From positions 9,980,650-10,044,649 of the forward strand of contig CAIIXF020000002.1 of NCBI GenBank assembly GCA_903813345.2: a DNA stretch of 64,000 nucleotides, given 5' to 3'. Source of the DNA: Owenia fusiformis. Lineage: Eukaryota > Annelida > Polychaeta > Sabellida > Oweniidae. Positions 36,833-46,688 of this stretch are shown here, in pieces. Position numbers and translations under genes: made by a program. Each line of letters begins with the position of its first letter. Position 1 is the stretch's first letter. The notes under the pieces are model-generated. The model had not been told where the DNA came from, searched no databases, and saw nothing but the letters and a program-made list of their open reading frames with translations.

Positions 36833-37135
36833 TGTTCATTTCGTTTCAACGCTTCATTTTCATTTTGAATTTGTCTCATTTGAATATTCTGTTCATTCAG
36901 TGTTTGAGAGATGTTTGCACACGTCTCTTTAACGATATAAGATTCATCATCGATCAAAGGACACTTGATTGGACTAATGTTGTTTTCTCTGTTGAATCAA
37001 CAGGTTCTGTCTGTTTAGTAGAAATTGAGCGGTTCCGTTGGTTTACCATAGCTGTAATATCGCTGATGTTTCCCGCTCCCTCAATGAAAAGAAATAAGAG
37101 ATAATCGGTAGCGAATTTTTCATTAGCACTGGAAC
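36833..37135 (-). pseudogene. Coding-like fragment with a coiled-coil-rich end, frameshifted
   Basis: Read on the minus strand, a frame from about 37135 gives a protein-like stretch containing ANEKFATDYLLFLFIEGAGN and then NISDITAMVNQRNRS, and stops at TGA near 36960. An overlapping frame continues with KCPLIDDESYIVKETCANIS and then a polar heptad-like segment, NEQNIQMRQIQNENEALKR, until the satellite boundary. The two frames could be joined by one frameshift or a missed intron. A possible acceptor (TTTGTCTTGCCAG) lies near 37118. I do not recognise the family. It may be a broken host gene or a transposon gene. The plus strand is also open for 94 codons, which weakens the case. Confidence 0.3.
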
Positions 37136-37270
37136 TGGCAAGACAAACATATCCCTTGTTAAGTCAGTGGTGACGAAGAAAAATTTCGTTTCATATAATG
37201 ATACAAATATCCATAAAGGGATTCATGTTGGGATTCAAATTGACATTCAAACAAAAGTTATGAATCCCGA
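37136..37270. other. Short spacer
   Basis: AT-rich sequence between the coding-like fragment and the next satellite. Nothing recognisable. Confidence 0.4.
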
Positions 37271-39400
37271 TATGAGCATGTATTGTTATTGAGCATCTAA
37301 CACATTTGATGCAGTGATAAAATCATCTTTCACAATGTTTATATGAATGACCATATTGGATATTGAGATTTTAATACTAGTATATGAGATCGTATTGGTA
37401 TTGGTTTTAGATTCGAACACATTTGATGCAGAGATATAACCATCCTTCGCAATGTTGATATGAATAACCATATTGGGATATTGAGATTTCCATATATGAG
37501 ATCGTATTGGTATGGTATTGAGATACGAACACACTGATGCAGAAGTATGACCCTCTTTCGCAATGTTTATATGAATAACAATATTGGGATATTAGGATTT
37601 CCCAGTATGAGATCGTATTCGAACACACTGATGCCGAGATATAACCATCCTTCGCAATGTTGATATAAATAACCAAATTGGGTTATTGAGATTTCCATAT
37701 AGGAGATCGTATTGGTATTGGTATTAAGATTCGAACACATTTGATGCTGAGATATAACCATATTGGGATATTAGGATTTCCATATATGAGATCGTATTGG
37801 TATTGGTTTTAGATTCGAACACATTTGATGCAGAGATATACCATCCTTCGCAATGTTTAAATGATTAACCATATTGGGATATTGAGATTTCCATATATGA
37901 GATCGTATTGGTATTGCTATTGATATTCGAATACACTGATGCAGAGATATAACCATCCTTCGCAATGTTGATATAAATAACCAAATTGGGTTATTGAGAT
38001 TTCCATATATGAGATCGTATTGGTATTGCTATTAAGATTCGAACACATTTGATGCTGAGATATAACCATCCTTCGCAATGTTGATATAAATAACCAAATT
38101 GGGTTATTGAGATTTCCATATATGAGATCGTATTGGTATTGGTATTGGTATTGGTATTGAGATACGAACACACTGATGCAGAGATATAACCATCCTTCGC
38201 AATGTTGATATAAATAACCATATTGGGACATTGAGATTTCCATATATGAGATCGTATTGGTATTGCTATTGATATTCGAATACACTGATGCAGAGATATA
38301 ACCATCCTTCGCAATGTTGATATAAATAACCAAATTGGGTTATTGAGATTTCCATATATGAGATCGTATTGGTATTGCTATTGACATTCGAACATACTGA
38401 TGCAGAGATATAACCATCCTTCGCAATGTTGATATAAATAACCAAATTGGGTTATTGAGATTTCCATATAGGAGATCGTATTGGTATTGGTATTAAGATT
38501 CGAACACATTTGATGCTGAGATATAACCATATTGGGATATTAGGATTTCCATATATGAGATCGTTTTGGTATTGGTATAGAGTATCAAATACATTTGATG
38601 CAGTGATATGACCATTCTTCGCAATGTTTAAATGAAAAAAGTGGGCAAGTGAAGTTTTTCACCTTTGGTTTGCTGTATGTTGGGCTTATATGAATAACCA
38701 TATTGAGGATTTCCATATATGAGATCGTATTGGTATTGGTATTGAGATTCAAACACATTTGATGCAGAGATTTAACCATCCTTCGCCAATGTTTAATGAA
38801 TAACCATATTGGGATTTTGAGATTTCCATATATGAGATCGTATTGGTATTGGTATTGGTATTGAGATACGAACACACTGATGCAGAGATATAACCATCCT
38901 TCGCAATGTTGATATAAATAACCATATTGGGATATTGAGATTTCCATATATGAGATCGTATTGGTATTGCTATTGATATTCGAATACACTGATGCAGAGA
39001 TATAACCATCCTTCGCAATGTTGATATAAATAACCAAATTGGGTTATTGAGATTTCCATATATGAGATCGTATTGGTATTGATATTCGAATACACTGATG
39101 CAGAGATATAACCATCCTTCGCAATGTTGATATAAATAACCAAATAGGGTTATTGAGATTTCCATATAGGAGATCGTATTGGTATTGGTATTAAGATTCG
39201 AACACATTTGATGCCGAGATATAACCAACCTTCGCAGTGTTTATATGAATAACCATATTGGGATATTAGGATTTCCATATATGAGATCGTTTTGGTATTG
39301 GTATAGAGTATCAAATACATTTGATGCAGAGATATGACCATTCTTCGCAATGTTTAAATGAAAAAAGTGGGCAAATGAAGTTTTTCGCCTTTGGCTTGCT
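37270..39400. repeat. 110-125 bp satellite with internal (GGTATT)n
   Basis: About 18 tandem units with the core CACTGATGCAGAGATATAACC, then ATCCTTCGCAATGTTGATAT, AAATAACC, GGGATATTGAGATTTCC, ATATATGAGATCGTATTGGT and a variable number of GGTATT hexamers. Variation in hexamer number changes the unit length. Several minus-strand frames remain open over up to 159 codons simply because units are repeated. The edges (37270-37560 and 38600-39400) are more diverged and include twice the sequence GAAGTTTTTC.CCTTTGG.TTGCTGTATG. Confidence 0.85.
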
Positions 39401-40663
39401 GTATGTTGGGCTTGAAAAAACATTCATGAACACTGGAGATGCGCTGGCTAATAAGAGTAATGTCTAAATTAACGAAATGTCAATATTTGGACTTCATCAG
39501 GAATTATTAACGTACTCCGAATGCCACTCCTGTTATTTAGAGAACTACATGTAGTGACTCCCGTTCAGTCTTACGTCAGTCGTCATACGGCCTACTTAGA
39601 ACCGAGGATAACTTAGAAATAGTTTAAAACAATGGGTTGAGATGTATTATATATATTTCCCCCATTCACCATTCGCATGTTCCCTGTGGCATACAACCGT
39701 GAACAACAATAGTGTTCATTTAATAGGAAATCTATCATGTGAGGGTCAGGGATGCCGCAAATAAAGTGGAGTTGGCGACATAAGGATTAACGGATTTACG
39801 ATTACGCAACTTTACGATGACCGCATCATAATACCAATTTGTGTGCGATTAGCATTAAAAGGATGAGTCTGGATATATGCCCTTTTGGTCCCTCAGTTAA
39901 ATGTATGTGAAATATGGTTTTTATTACTGCCCTAGTTATATTTGATAAGAATATTTACTTTTTCATGAGTTTTGATGCATAATTAACCCTCTGCTGAGTC
40001 AAAATAAGTATCCTAACAGAAAACAAATCATCATTATCATAGAAAAAACACCAATTGCAACATGTATGACATGTAGAATAGAAATAACTTAAAAGACCCA
40101 CGAGGAATTTAAAAAAATCATATTTTTTAAATATTTTTTAGGAACTAATTTTTTTCAAATTTTTGAATTTCCCGCCAGTTTAATTTGAAGGGGGAAAAGC
40201 AAGATGGCTACCATTTGGTATAAGAAATATCAGAAAAAAGTAGCTTCACTTTTAGTTTTCACAATGAGCACAGTTTTACGGTTAGGGTTTTTTGACTGAT
40301 TCTGACTCTACATCACCAGGGCCATGTATAGAGATTATAAAATTGAAACCAAAATGTTGTGCTCAGCATGAATTTGACTGAAATATGTATAATATCACCA
40401 ACACAATTGAAGTGTCAAAACTGGATGCTCAGTAAGTTTAAGTGACTATAATCCCTTGATTACTCAGATAAACACCAATTCACTTATCAAGAAATACCAT
40501 TCAATGTCTATACAAAGAAAGTAAGCAATGTTTTGGAGAATATGTTTCAAACTTTTTGTTTAAATTATTCATTTAGTATTTGCACTTGAATTTTTTTCAA
40601 TTGTGGCATAGTCATTTGCATTCTCTTTGATGCTAATATTCTTCGTTAGGCCTAATTGTGATA
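39401..40663. other. No gene seen
   Basis: AT-rich sequence with frequent stops in all frames. Near 39472 a fragment ACGAAATGTCAATATTTGGAC resembles the core of the 190-bp satellite. A 16-base repeat TGATTACTCAGATAAA at 40458 recurs at 41236. Confidence 0.5.
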
Positions 40664-40813
40664 CTTATAGGATATCCTATGATTTTGAGGAATATCATTT
40701 TTATCTACGAGGTGATATTGATATCTGCACGAGAGAGCGAAGCGAACGAGTGCATATATCAATATCACCGAGTAGATTAAAATGATATTCTGAAAAAATC
40801 ATAGGATGTTCTT
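40664..40813. repeat. Foldback palindrome 1 of 3
   Basis: The arms include ATCCTATGATTTT, GAATATCATTTT, ATCTAC and GGTGATATTGATAT, mirrored on the right with a few mismatches. The loop GCACGAGAGAGCGAAGCGAACGAGTGC folds further. About 60 bases pair on each side, as in a foldback MITE. Confidence 0.8.
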
Positions 40814-41083
40814 ATTATCCTACACTTACAAGGAGTGTACTGAATGTATAATATCATTGTAAAATGAATTTCATGCCAAATAGAGTCAGTTTGGCGGGAA
40901 ATCAACAAGCGGAGTATATCGTCACAATATCCTACGCATATTGGGTTTTCCGGAGTATATCGTCACGATATCCTCCGCCCGGAGTATATCGTTACGATAT
41001 CCTCCGGATATTAATTTTGCCAATAAATATCACATTTATTTTTTCATGTTATTATACATTTAGTACACTAAGTGTAGGATAAT
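40814..41083. mobile_element. MITE-like element, palindrome 2 of 3
   Basis: A 270-bp element with inverted ends ATTATCCTACACTTA and AGTGTACT.AATGTATAATA (left arm has a 5-base extra stretch). The centre holds three copies of the palindrome CGGAGTATATCGTNACGATATCCTCCG (first copy degenerate) at about 40910-41010. A perfect E2F-like TTTGGCGGGAAA lies at about 40890. Confidence 0.75.
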
Positions 41084-41087
41084 ATAA

Positions 41088-41223
41088 GTTATTCAATGAT
41101 TCGAGTGAAATACAGAAAATATTCTTCCCGAGAAGGTCGTATTTCACGATGCGCTAGCAGAGTGAAATACAGACGTTCAAGGGAAGAACATTTTCTGTAT
41201 TTCACGAGAAATCATTGAATAAC
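41088..41223. repeat. Foldback palindrome 3 of 3
   Basis: GTTATTCAATGATT on the left is mirrored by AATCATTGAATAAC on the right. Inside, GAGTGAAATACAGAAAAT and TTCTTCCC are mirrored too. A second small palindrome around GTATTTCAC/GTGAAATAC forms the loop. It abuts the 270-bp element directly. Confidence 0.8.
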
Positions 41224-41702
41224 GTTTTTATTCCATGATTACTCAGATAAAACTCCCCTTAATCAAGTCCATTTCCTTGGCTTGGGACCGGAGAAACAGA
41301 TCAACCTTCTCACCTCAAAAATATTTTACATCGATATTCCTTCAAAATCTTTTCGGCCTTGTTGTTTTGCTTTTATTGTATTATACGATACGTTTGATTT
41401 CTTCAACATTTTTCTTCAATTTCATCAGCTGGAACAGTGTAACGAAACGTTTTTCGACTTTCGTCTGCCATATTGGATTTTTACTAGTTCATGAAAACAA
41501 TGTGCATGCTTCATACTGATTTTTACATAATTACAGATGAGTGTTTTTTATCCTAAAATAATAAATTGTGGTGATCACCGTATCATTTCCTGATATTCAA
41601 ATCAGATATTTCTAGCAAAATGCAAATATTAGCATGCGTTGGTGTAAACAGATCGCCATTGATTTTTTCAGTAATAGTCATATCCTGGATGGAAATCTGG
41701 GG
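41224..41702. other. No gene seen
   Basis: Plus-strand frames of 94 and 70 codons at 41235-41519 overlap each other and are rich in F, L and S from AT-rich sequence. No domain or splice evidence was found. Confidence 0.4.
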
Positions 41703-41730
41703 CGTTGGGATACTGGACCGTATCCCAACG
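41703..41730. repeat. 11-bp perfect hairpin followed by a CRE-like site
   Basis: CGTTGGGATAC and GTATCCCAACG are separated by six bases. The CRE palindrome TGACGTCA follows at 41732-41739. CGTTGGGATAC recurs at 43566-43576. Confidence 0.7.
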
Positions 41731-42000
41731 CTGACGTCATTTTCGCCTGTATTCAATGCCAAATGGAAAGTGCGTGTAAATACAGGATATATTTAAGTCA
41801 CATGGACCAATCAGATTGCAGGGAATTTCACCATCATGGAATAAAAATTGATATTTTTGTACTCTCAGAAGAAGGATAAGATATTGGAGTTTAATAATAT
41901 GTGTGATTGAGTTTGTTTTTCAGACATTACAATTTTTAATATTTTCTAAGTCGATATCCAGACTCATCCTTTGCATGCGAAGTGAAAATTGAGACTTTAA

Positions 42001-42549
42001 CCTCTTGACTACCTGGATTGACGAGATTTCTCGTCACCTCAGAAATGACCTTGAAAGCCAGTGACGAGAAAATTGTATACGTATATAGTAAAATGTACCC
42101 TTTGCATTCGTTTGACTTCACTTCTTAAAAGAGAGCTTCGTCTTCACTCTTTCAAACTAAAATAAACCTGTGAACTCACCGCGCCAATCAGTGTTCGTCG
42201 GCCAAATTTGACCGACGTTCTATATATGGTCATTCCTTCTGACGTCATCGTTGAGCCCAGAATTGACCAATGACATGCGCATATTTAATTAGAACGCATT
42301 TGGCGTATGTTTCTTCAAGCTCACTGATTAGTGGAAGAAAGGTCAGCGCGTAGGTCAGAAGTGATTTATTACCCAAACTGTTACCGGTACCCGTCGTGGG
42401 GGCGGGGCTACTAAACTGTAATATGGTCTCTACTAGGCAGAGTGTAGTTTAACTAGACTCTGCACGCAGGGTAAGTAAAATGTCAAAAGGTGGCAAAAAT
42501 AAAAAATTCTCTGGTTTTCAACCGATTTTAGAGCCTGGGATTCAAGAGG
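42001..42549. mobile_element. piggyBac-like non-autonomous element (TTAA TSD)
   Basis: 549 bp between TTAA at 41997-42000 and 42550-42553, with inverted ends CCTCTTGAcTaCCtGG / CCtGGgATTCAAGAGG. The CCYNTTGNCTRCC style of terminus is known from piggyBac elements. The interior is GC-richer than its surroundings. It holds a CRE-like TGACGTCA (42240), an Sp1-type GC box (42398-42409), a consensus splice donor CAGG/GTAAGT (42471) and an ATG at 42480. It may be an internally deleted derivative retaining the parent transposase promoter, which is inference. Confidence 0.7.
42398..42409 (+). promoter_or_regulatory. GC box (Sp1-type) in the piggyBac-like element
   Basis: GGGGGCGGGGCT stands out in AT-rich DNA. 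It lies 62 bases upstream of a consensus splice donor CAGGGTAAGT at 42467-42476, which suggests a promoter and a short first exon. Confidence 0.45.
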
Positions 42550-42566
42550 TTAAGCAATGCATATAA
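42480..42566 (+). CDS. Short ORF remnant reading into the element's right end
   Basis: 28 codons beginning MSKGGKNKKFSGFQPILEPG, then running through the terminal inverted repeat and stopping just outside. It could be the start of a deleted transposase. At this length coding status cannot be shown. Confidence 0.2.
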   Translation: MSKGGKNKKFSGFQPILEPGIQEVKQCI

Positions 42567-43024
42567 AATCGAAACGTAAACCTGTACTCAAAAGTTGCCC
42601 TATACTAGCCTAATGCATGTAGTTTCCTCACATAAATAATCGTTCAGTTACAGTGTCTACCTAGTCCGATGCATAGACTACACATCATCGTGTAATATGC
42701 CATTGATAGTTATATAGCTTGTTTTCTATGATACATATATCACGGGTGTTAAGCCACGATGATACCATGAGCACATGCTTTGAAGATCCGCGTTGTTTGA
42801 ACCTACCGCCGAGCTCACTTATACATTAAGCCCCGTTACACAGTCATGACACCGCCGTGCAAGCTCATTGCATCATCGGGTCATATCACCATCATATTCT
42901 ATGATGGTGAAATTCTCTGCAATCTGATTGGTCCATGGGACTTAAATATGTCCTGTATTTGCACGCTCATCAGAGGAGGATTAACACCAGAGTTCAAAGA
43001 TGACATGCGCTTATAATGTAAACC

Positions 43025-43212
43025 CAAGGAGGATTGGAAGCCAGGGTTCCAACTCGATATTCTTTAATCTCCACGCATGCGTCATTTGCTATTCGTGTCT
43101 GTATAATTTGTACGACTGCATGGAGAATGACCCGATACTCTCCAACAAAGCTATCGCTAGGTGATTGTTTTGCAGAATATCGGTGTTGCATTCTGGGAGC
43201 CAATCCTCCTTG
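43025..43212. mobile_element. Foldback MITE with 9-bp target duplication (Mutator-like)
   Basis: 188 bp with terminal CAAGGAGGATTGG / CCAATCCTCCTTG. Further inward pairing includes CGATATTCT / AGAATATCG. The flanks are identical nine-base repeats, ATGTAAACC at 43016-43024 and 43213-43221. Nine-base duplications are typical of Mutator-like elements. There is no coding content of its own; minus-strand frames crossing it are chance. Confidence 0.8.
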
Positions 43213-43221
43213 ATGTAAACC

Positions 43222-44240
43222 TGTATTGAGATGACATACACCTCTGATTGGTCCAAATCGATAAACAAAAATGGCGGATTCAAAATTTTCTAAGAACGCT
43301 TCGAATAATATTATGTTGATTCCTGGCGTATTAACCAATATCATAGCTTGGTTTTTCACATCAAGATAAAGAAATATGTAAGGAATATGTTTACATCGAT
43401 TAAAACATCACGACGACGCGCTATGTTCGAGATTAACTGGTGAGAATTTGCGCAAACGAAGGTGGTACGCAAGAGACGTATTATGTCAGTCATCGCTAAG
43501 CTCTGGGGCTTTCCTTCTCTTCACGCTTCTTCAACTTAGCGTTGGAGAGTGAAAAATGACATCACCGTTGGGATACGGTTATAAATGTCTGGTTTGCTTT
43601 TAGGAAAATATGATTATGTAGAACCTTTCAGAAATCTACTTGTCACATATACTTTACATGCTTTATGTTGTTGACATGAAATGTTGTTTCCATTCATTAC
43701 ATATCTTTAATTATAAACTTTAATTGAAATCAATCAATAAAACAAATACGTGATAAAAGTATCAAAAGTTAAAATCATGTTACAATGTTCATTTATGAGC
43801 TTAACCATAAATCATTTAATTTAGGGAGATATTTAAAATCTAATTCGTCATAAATCAATTACCCAAATGCGAGAAGGTAGTTACCAGTTTCACCACCAGG
43901 TGGCTGATTCGGGTCAATTAACATGGCAGGTATATAAGAAAGTTCCCTTAAACTTGAATATTATCAATTTAAGTGGCTCAATTTTCATATAACCCTTATG
44001 TGCCTGATACTTATACTAATGAAAATATGTCCAGTAAAGCAAAATATTATCTGTCCACTAAAAGAAAAGATATTTCATTTTTTGTGATTTTATAGCATGG
44101 GGTCTATGAGGAATCTCCCCGAGCTAGAAGTCACATTTTCAAAGAAAATTAATTTTTCAAAGTTGATAAACACTTTTTAAAACCACATTTCTAGATGTAA
44201 TTTTACATGTAGATTTCAAATATGATATTACTTTGACTGA
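43222..44240. other. No gene seen
   Basis: Mixed sequence with a CCAAT motif (43246), the CGTTGGGATAC motif (43566) and, at 43822-43862, a fragment resembling the 190-bp satellite linker (GGGAGATATTTAAAATCTAATT). No ORF with support was found. Confidence 0.4.
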
Positions 44241-44244
44241 ATTT

Positions 44245-44510
44245 TGAATTTTTAATGACGTAAATCAAGATTATTTCTACTCGCATCTGGGTTATTGATG
44301 CAGTTCGCGCAATAGACGAGATATAGAAATATCTGTTTTTGTCACGCTTGGAGCAGCGAGTCGTTAGCTTATATGCGAGACGTTTGAGTATATAGTTGTA
44401 CGTCAGCCTTAACAAGGACTTGTTGATTGATCTTTAATTTAGGGAAATATTTAATATCTAATCAGTTATAAATCAATGATGCAGTCTGCGGTATGGACGA
44501 AATGTCACAG
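44245..44510. repeat. Degenerate remnants of the ~190-bp satellite
   Basis: About one and a half units with GATGCAGTTCGCGCAATAGACGAGATAT, GTCACGCTTGGAGCAGCGAGTC, GAGACGTTTGAGTATATA, CAAGGACTTGTTGATTGATC and GACGAAATGTCA in the same order as the arrays at 9095 and 29204, but more diverged. Confidence 0.75.
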
Positions 44511-44515
44511 GATTA

Positions 44516-44543
44516 CCAGGCCAGGCCAGGCCAGGCCAGGCAG
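44516..44543. repeat. (CCAGG)5 microsatellite
   Basis: Five perfect CCAGG units plus a partial one at the junction between satellite remnant and exon-like repeat. Confidence 0.9.
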
Positions 44544-44547
44544 AGCA

Positions 44548-44805
44548 TAGTGTGAAACATCTTTCCTCTTGTCATAAAAATGATAATGTTTGTTTTGAGG
44601 TGTCGGGTGATGGGCGTTTCATGATTAAATGCAAAATCATACGAGCAGATATCAAAAAACATCGGACATTCAACATGTCATGCAAGACTACATCGATCTA
44701 GTAATAGTTTTCAGAAAAGTATGGATCAAACACAGTTATGAATCCACTCTCTACAAATACACTAAATATACAGCACTAGTCTAGTCAACCTTCAAAATGG
44801 CAGCA
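44548..44805 (+). pseudogene. Exon-like repeat, copy A (broken)
   Basis: Matches 54051-54315 over about 250 bp. The shared frame encodes KHLSSCHKNDNVCFEVSGD followed by RFMIKCKII, then stops at TAG near 44699. The splice donor present in the other copy is lost. Differences between the copies keep the frame over about 45 codons, as expected if the ancestor was coding. The family is not recognised. Confidence 0.45.
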
Positions 44806-46010
44806 ATAATCATATGCTAATTTTTAAAACTTAAATTCATTGTTGCAGTGACCTATACAATGTGTTACGCAGTAAACACGATACAAATATATGTCATATT
44901 CCGCAACGAATATGGCATATTCACTTGCGGTATATGCCAGATTCACCTGCGGTATATGGCATACACACTAACCAATGAGAACGCAATACGGAAGTACGCA
45001 ATTGTCAATTACATCAATTCAACGAACGTGCTAAAGTCTATAAATTATCATTATAGTTACCGATTCAACATCTTAGGGCATTGAATATATCAACTAATAC
45101 AACTGATTAACAAATGTTTAATGTTGTTTGGTGTACGTGTTACATGCAAAAACACACTTCAAGTGAAACATTATGACACAATAATAAACGAACTTAGTTA
45201 GTGAAGCTTATAAGCGACTTTTATAACAAAATCAAAACTTTAAATAATCACGAGTACTTATACTTGTATATTGTTGAATTGGCAATCGCGATTAAGACAT
45301 TTCAAATATTTTCATAAGTATCATTCAGCATTAACATGTAATAAACGAGGACGACATCTATAATATCAGCTTTATTTAGCTATTTAGAACTAACACTACT
45401 TAATATGTTCAATGGCGAATAATAAAATTAAGGGATTTCTGTCTGGGGTTTCCATATTTATGAACAGTAATCTGGCTTGACCAAAACCTCTTCTGCGATA
45501 CTTTTTCAGTAAAACATGTATAAAATTTACACCTGTGGAGCCACAAAAAGTGTTATTGAAGGCAAATGTCCATTAAAAGAGGAGGGGATTCTACAAGTCG
45601 ATGTAAAATGTGTCTTGAAGTGGTGTTCATAAAAGGCAGGTGTTCACTAGAGAGAGGTGTTCACCAAGTTATGTTTCAATATAGCAACAATTCTTAATTC
45701 TTTCCCAACATTGGTTAAATTTCAGTAATATTTTTCAAAAAATTGCCAAATATTTATATTGAAAAAATGTAATGCCAACTATGGAATTTTATTCATAAAG
45801 GAATATGAAAAGTTTTTGTAAAATTCTTTAATTCACATTAAGACATTGACAAGCAAGTCAGAATATGTTTGTAATACAGATGTTCAATAGGAATAAACAG
45901 TACAGTATTCAATAAATCATGTTTATTGTACACATATTATATATAGCTCATTGCTATTAAATATTAGATCACGATTTGTTCAACACAGAATATGAAGTCG
46001 CAACCGATAA
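44806..46010. other. No gene seen; short repeats at 44890-44970
   Basis: Three loose copies of a 27-28 base motif GYGGTATATGSCAKATTCAC near 44890-44970. The remainder is AT-rich with scattered stops. Confidence 0.4.
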
Positions 46011-46688
46011 CTATACCACCATCATTAATCTAGGTTACAAAAGAAGGGTACGATAATGTTCACTCTACTAATTACCTAACACCTAAAAATGCATAAGATA
46101 CTTTGTCTAATTGTATTGTTATGTTTATTTTTGAAAGTGCCTTGGTAACATCTAACATTCAACCTTAACCATTAATAAGGAAGATAAATAAAAACAATCA
46201 CATAATCATTACTAATAAGCCAAATGTGTTGCTCATGAACACCAAATGCAAGGTATAGTAGAGCGAATGTTGTGCTCTCCAAGGTAAGGATTGTAATTTG
46301 TGGTGCAACAACAGAATATGATAATGTTCTCTCACAGTTGCATACAATTTGTTATAGCAGTTGGTAACTAGATTTCAGTCATTAGTGGTTCCACAGATGT
46401 TTTCTCCAATTTGAAGGTTGTACACAATATGCAAGCATACTCAATAACAATTTTTGGGTTACAAAATCATTAGTGGTGCCACAGAAGAGTAGGATAATGT
46501 GGTTTTCTTCAAGGTGAAGGTTGTACACAATATATAATTGCAGTCCATAACAACATGTATGTTAGTGGTGGCACAGATGACTATGATACCGTTGTTCTCT
46601 CCTAGGGAAGGATTGCACAAAACAAGTAATAGTAGTTCATAACTAGCATCAACTATCATTACAGTCTAGGTAATAGAATCATCAGAAT
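46010..46688. repeat. Diverged edge of the 122-bp satellite
   Basis: Four to five degenerate units recognisable by TAATGTTGTTCTCTC, AAGGTTGTACACAATAT, GCAGTCCATAAC and TCATTAGTGGTGCCACAGA. They are far more diverged than the core, as expected for an unhomogenised array edge. Confidence 0.7.

Larger units (their letters stand above)
41770..42985. repeat. Inverted repeat pair (41770-41847 / 42895-42985)
   Basis: ACAGGATATATTTAAGTCAC, then GGACCAATCAGATTGCAG and GAATTTCACCATCATGGAAT on the left, match the complement of 42895-42985 with few mismatches. CCAAT motifs occur in both arms. These may be the ends of a larger TIR element into which the piggyBac-like element at 42001 inserted. Confidence 0.65.

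Noticed and set aside
37917-39228. Minus-strand ORFs of 107-159 codons (MVIYINIAKDGYISA repeats)
   Set aside because: Open only because the satellite repeats; several overlapping frames are open at once.
41235-41519. 94-codon ORF with hydrophobic residues, possible membrane protein
   Set aside because: AT-rich composition gives F/L/I runs; a second overlapping frame is equally open.
42994-43359. 121-codon minus-strand ORF
   Set aside because: It crosses the foldback element and both target duplications, so it cannot be an ancestral gene.
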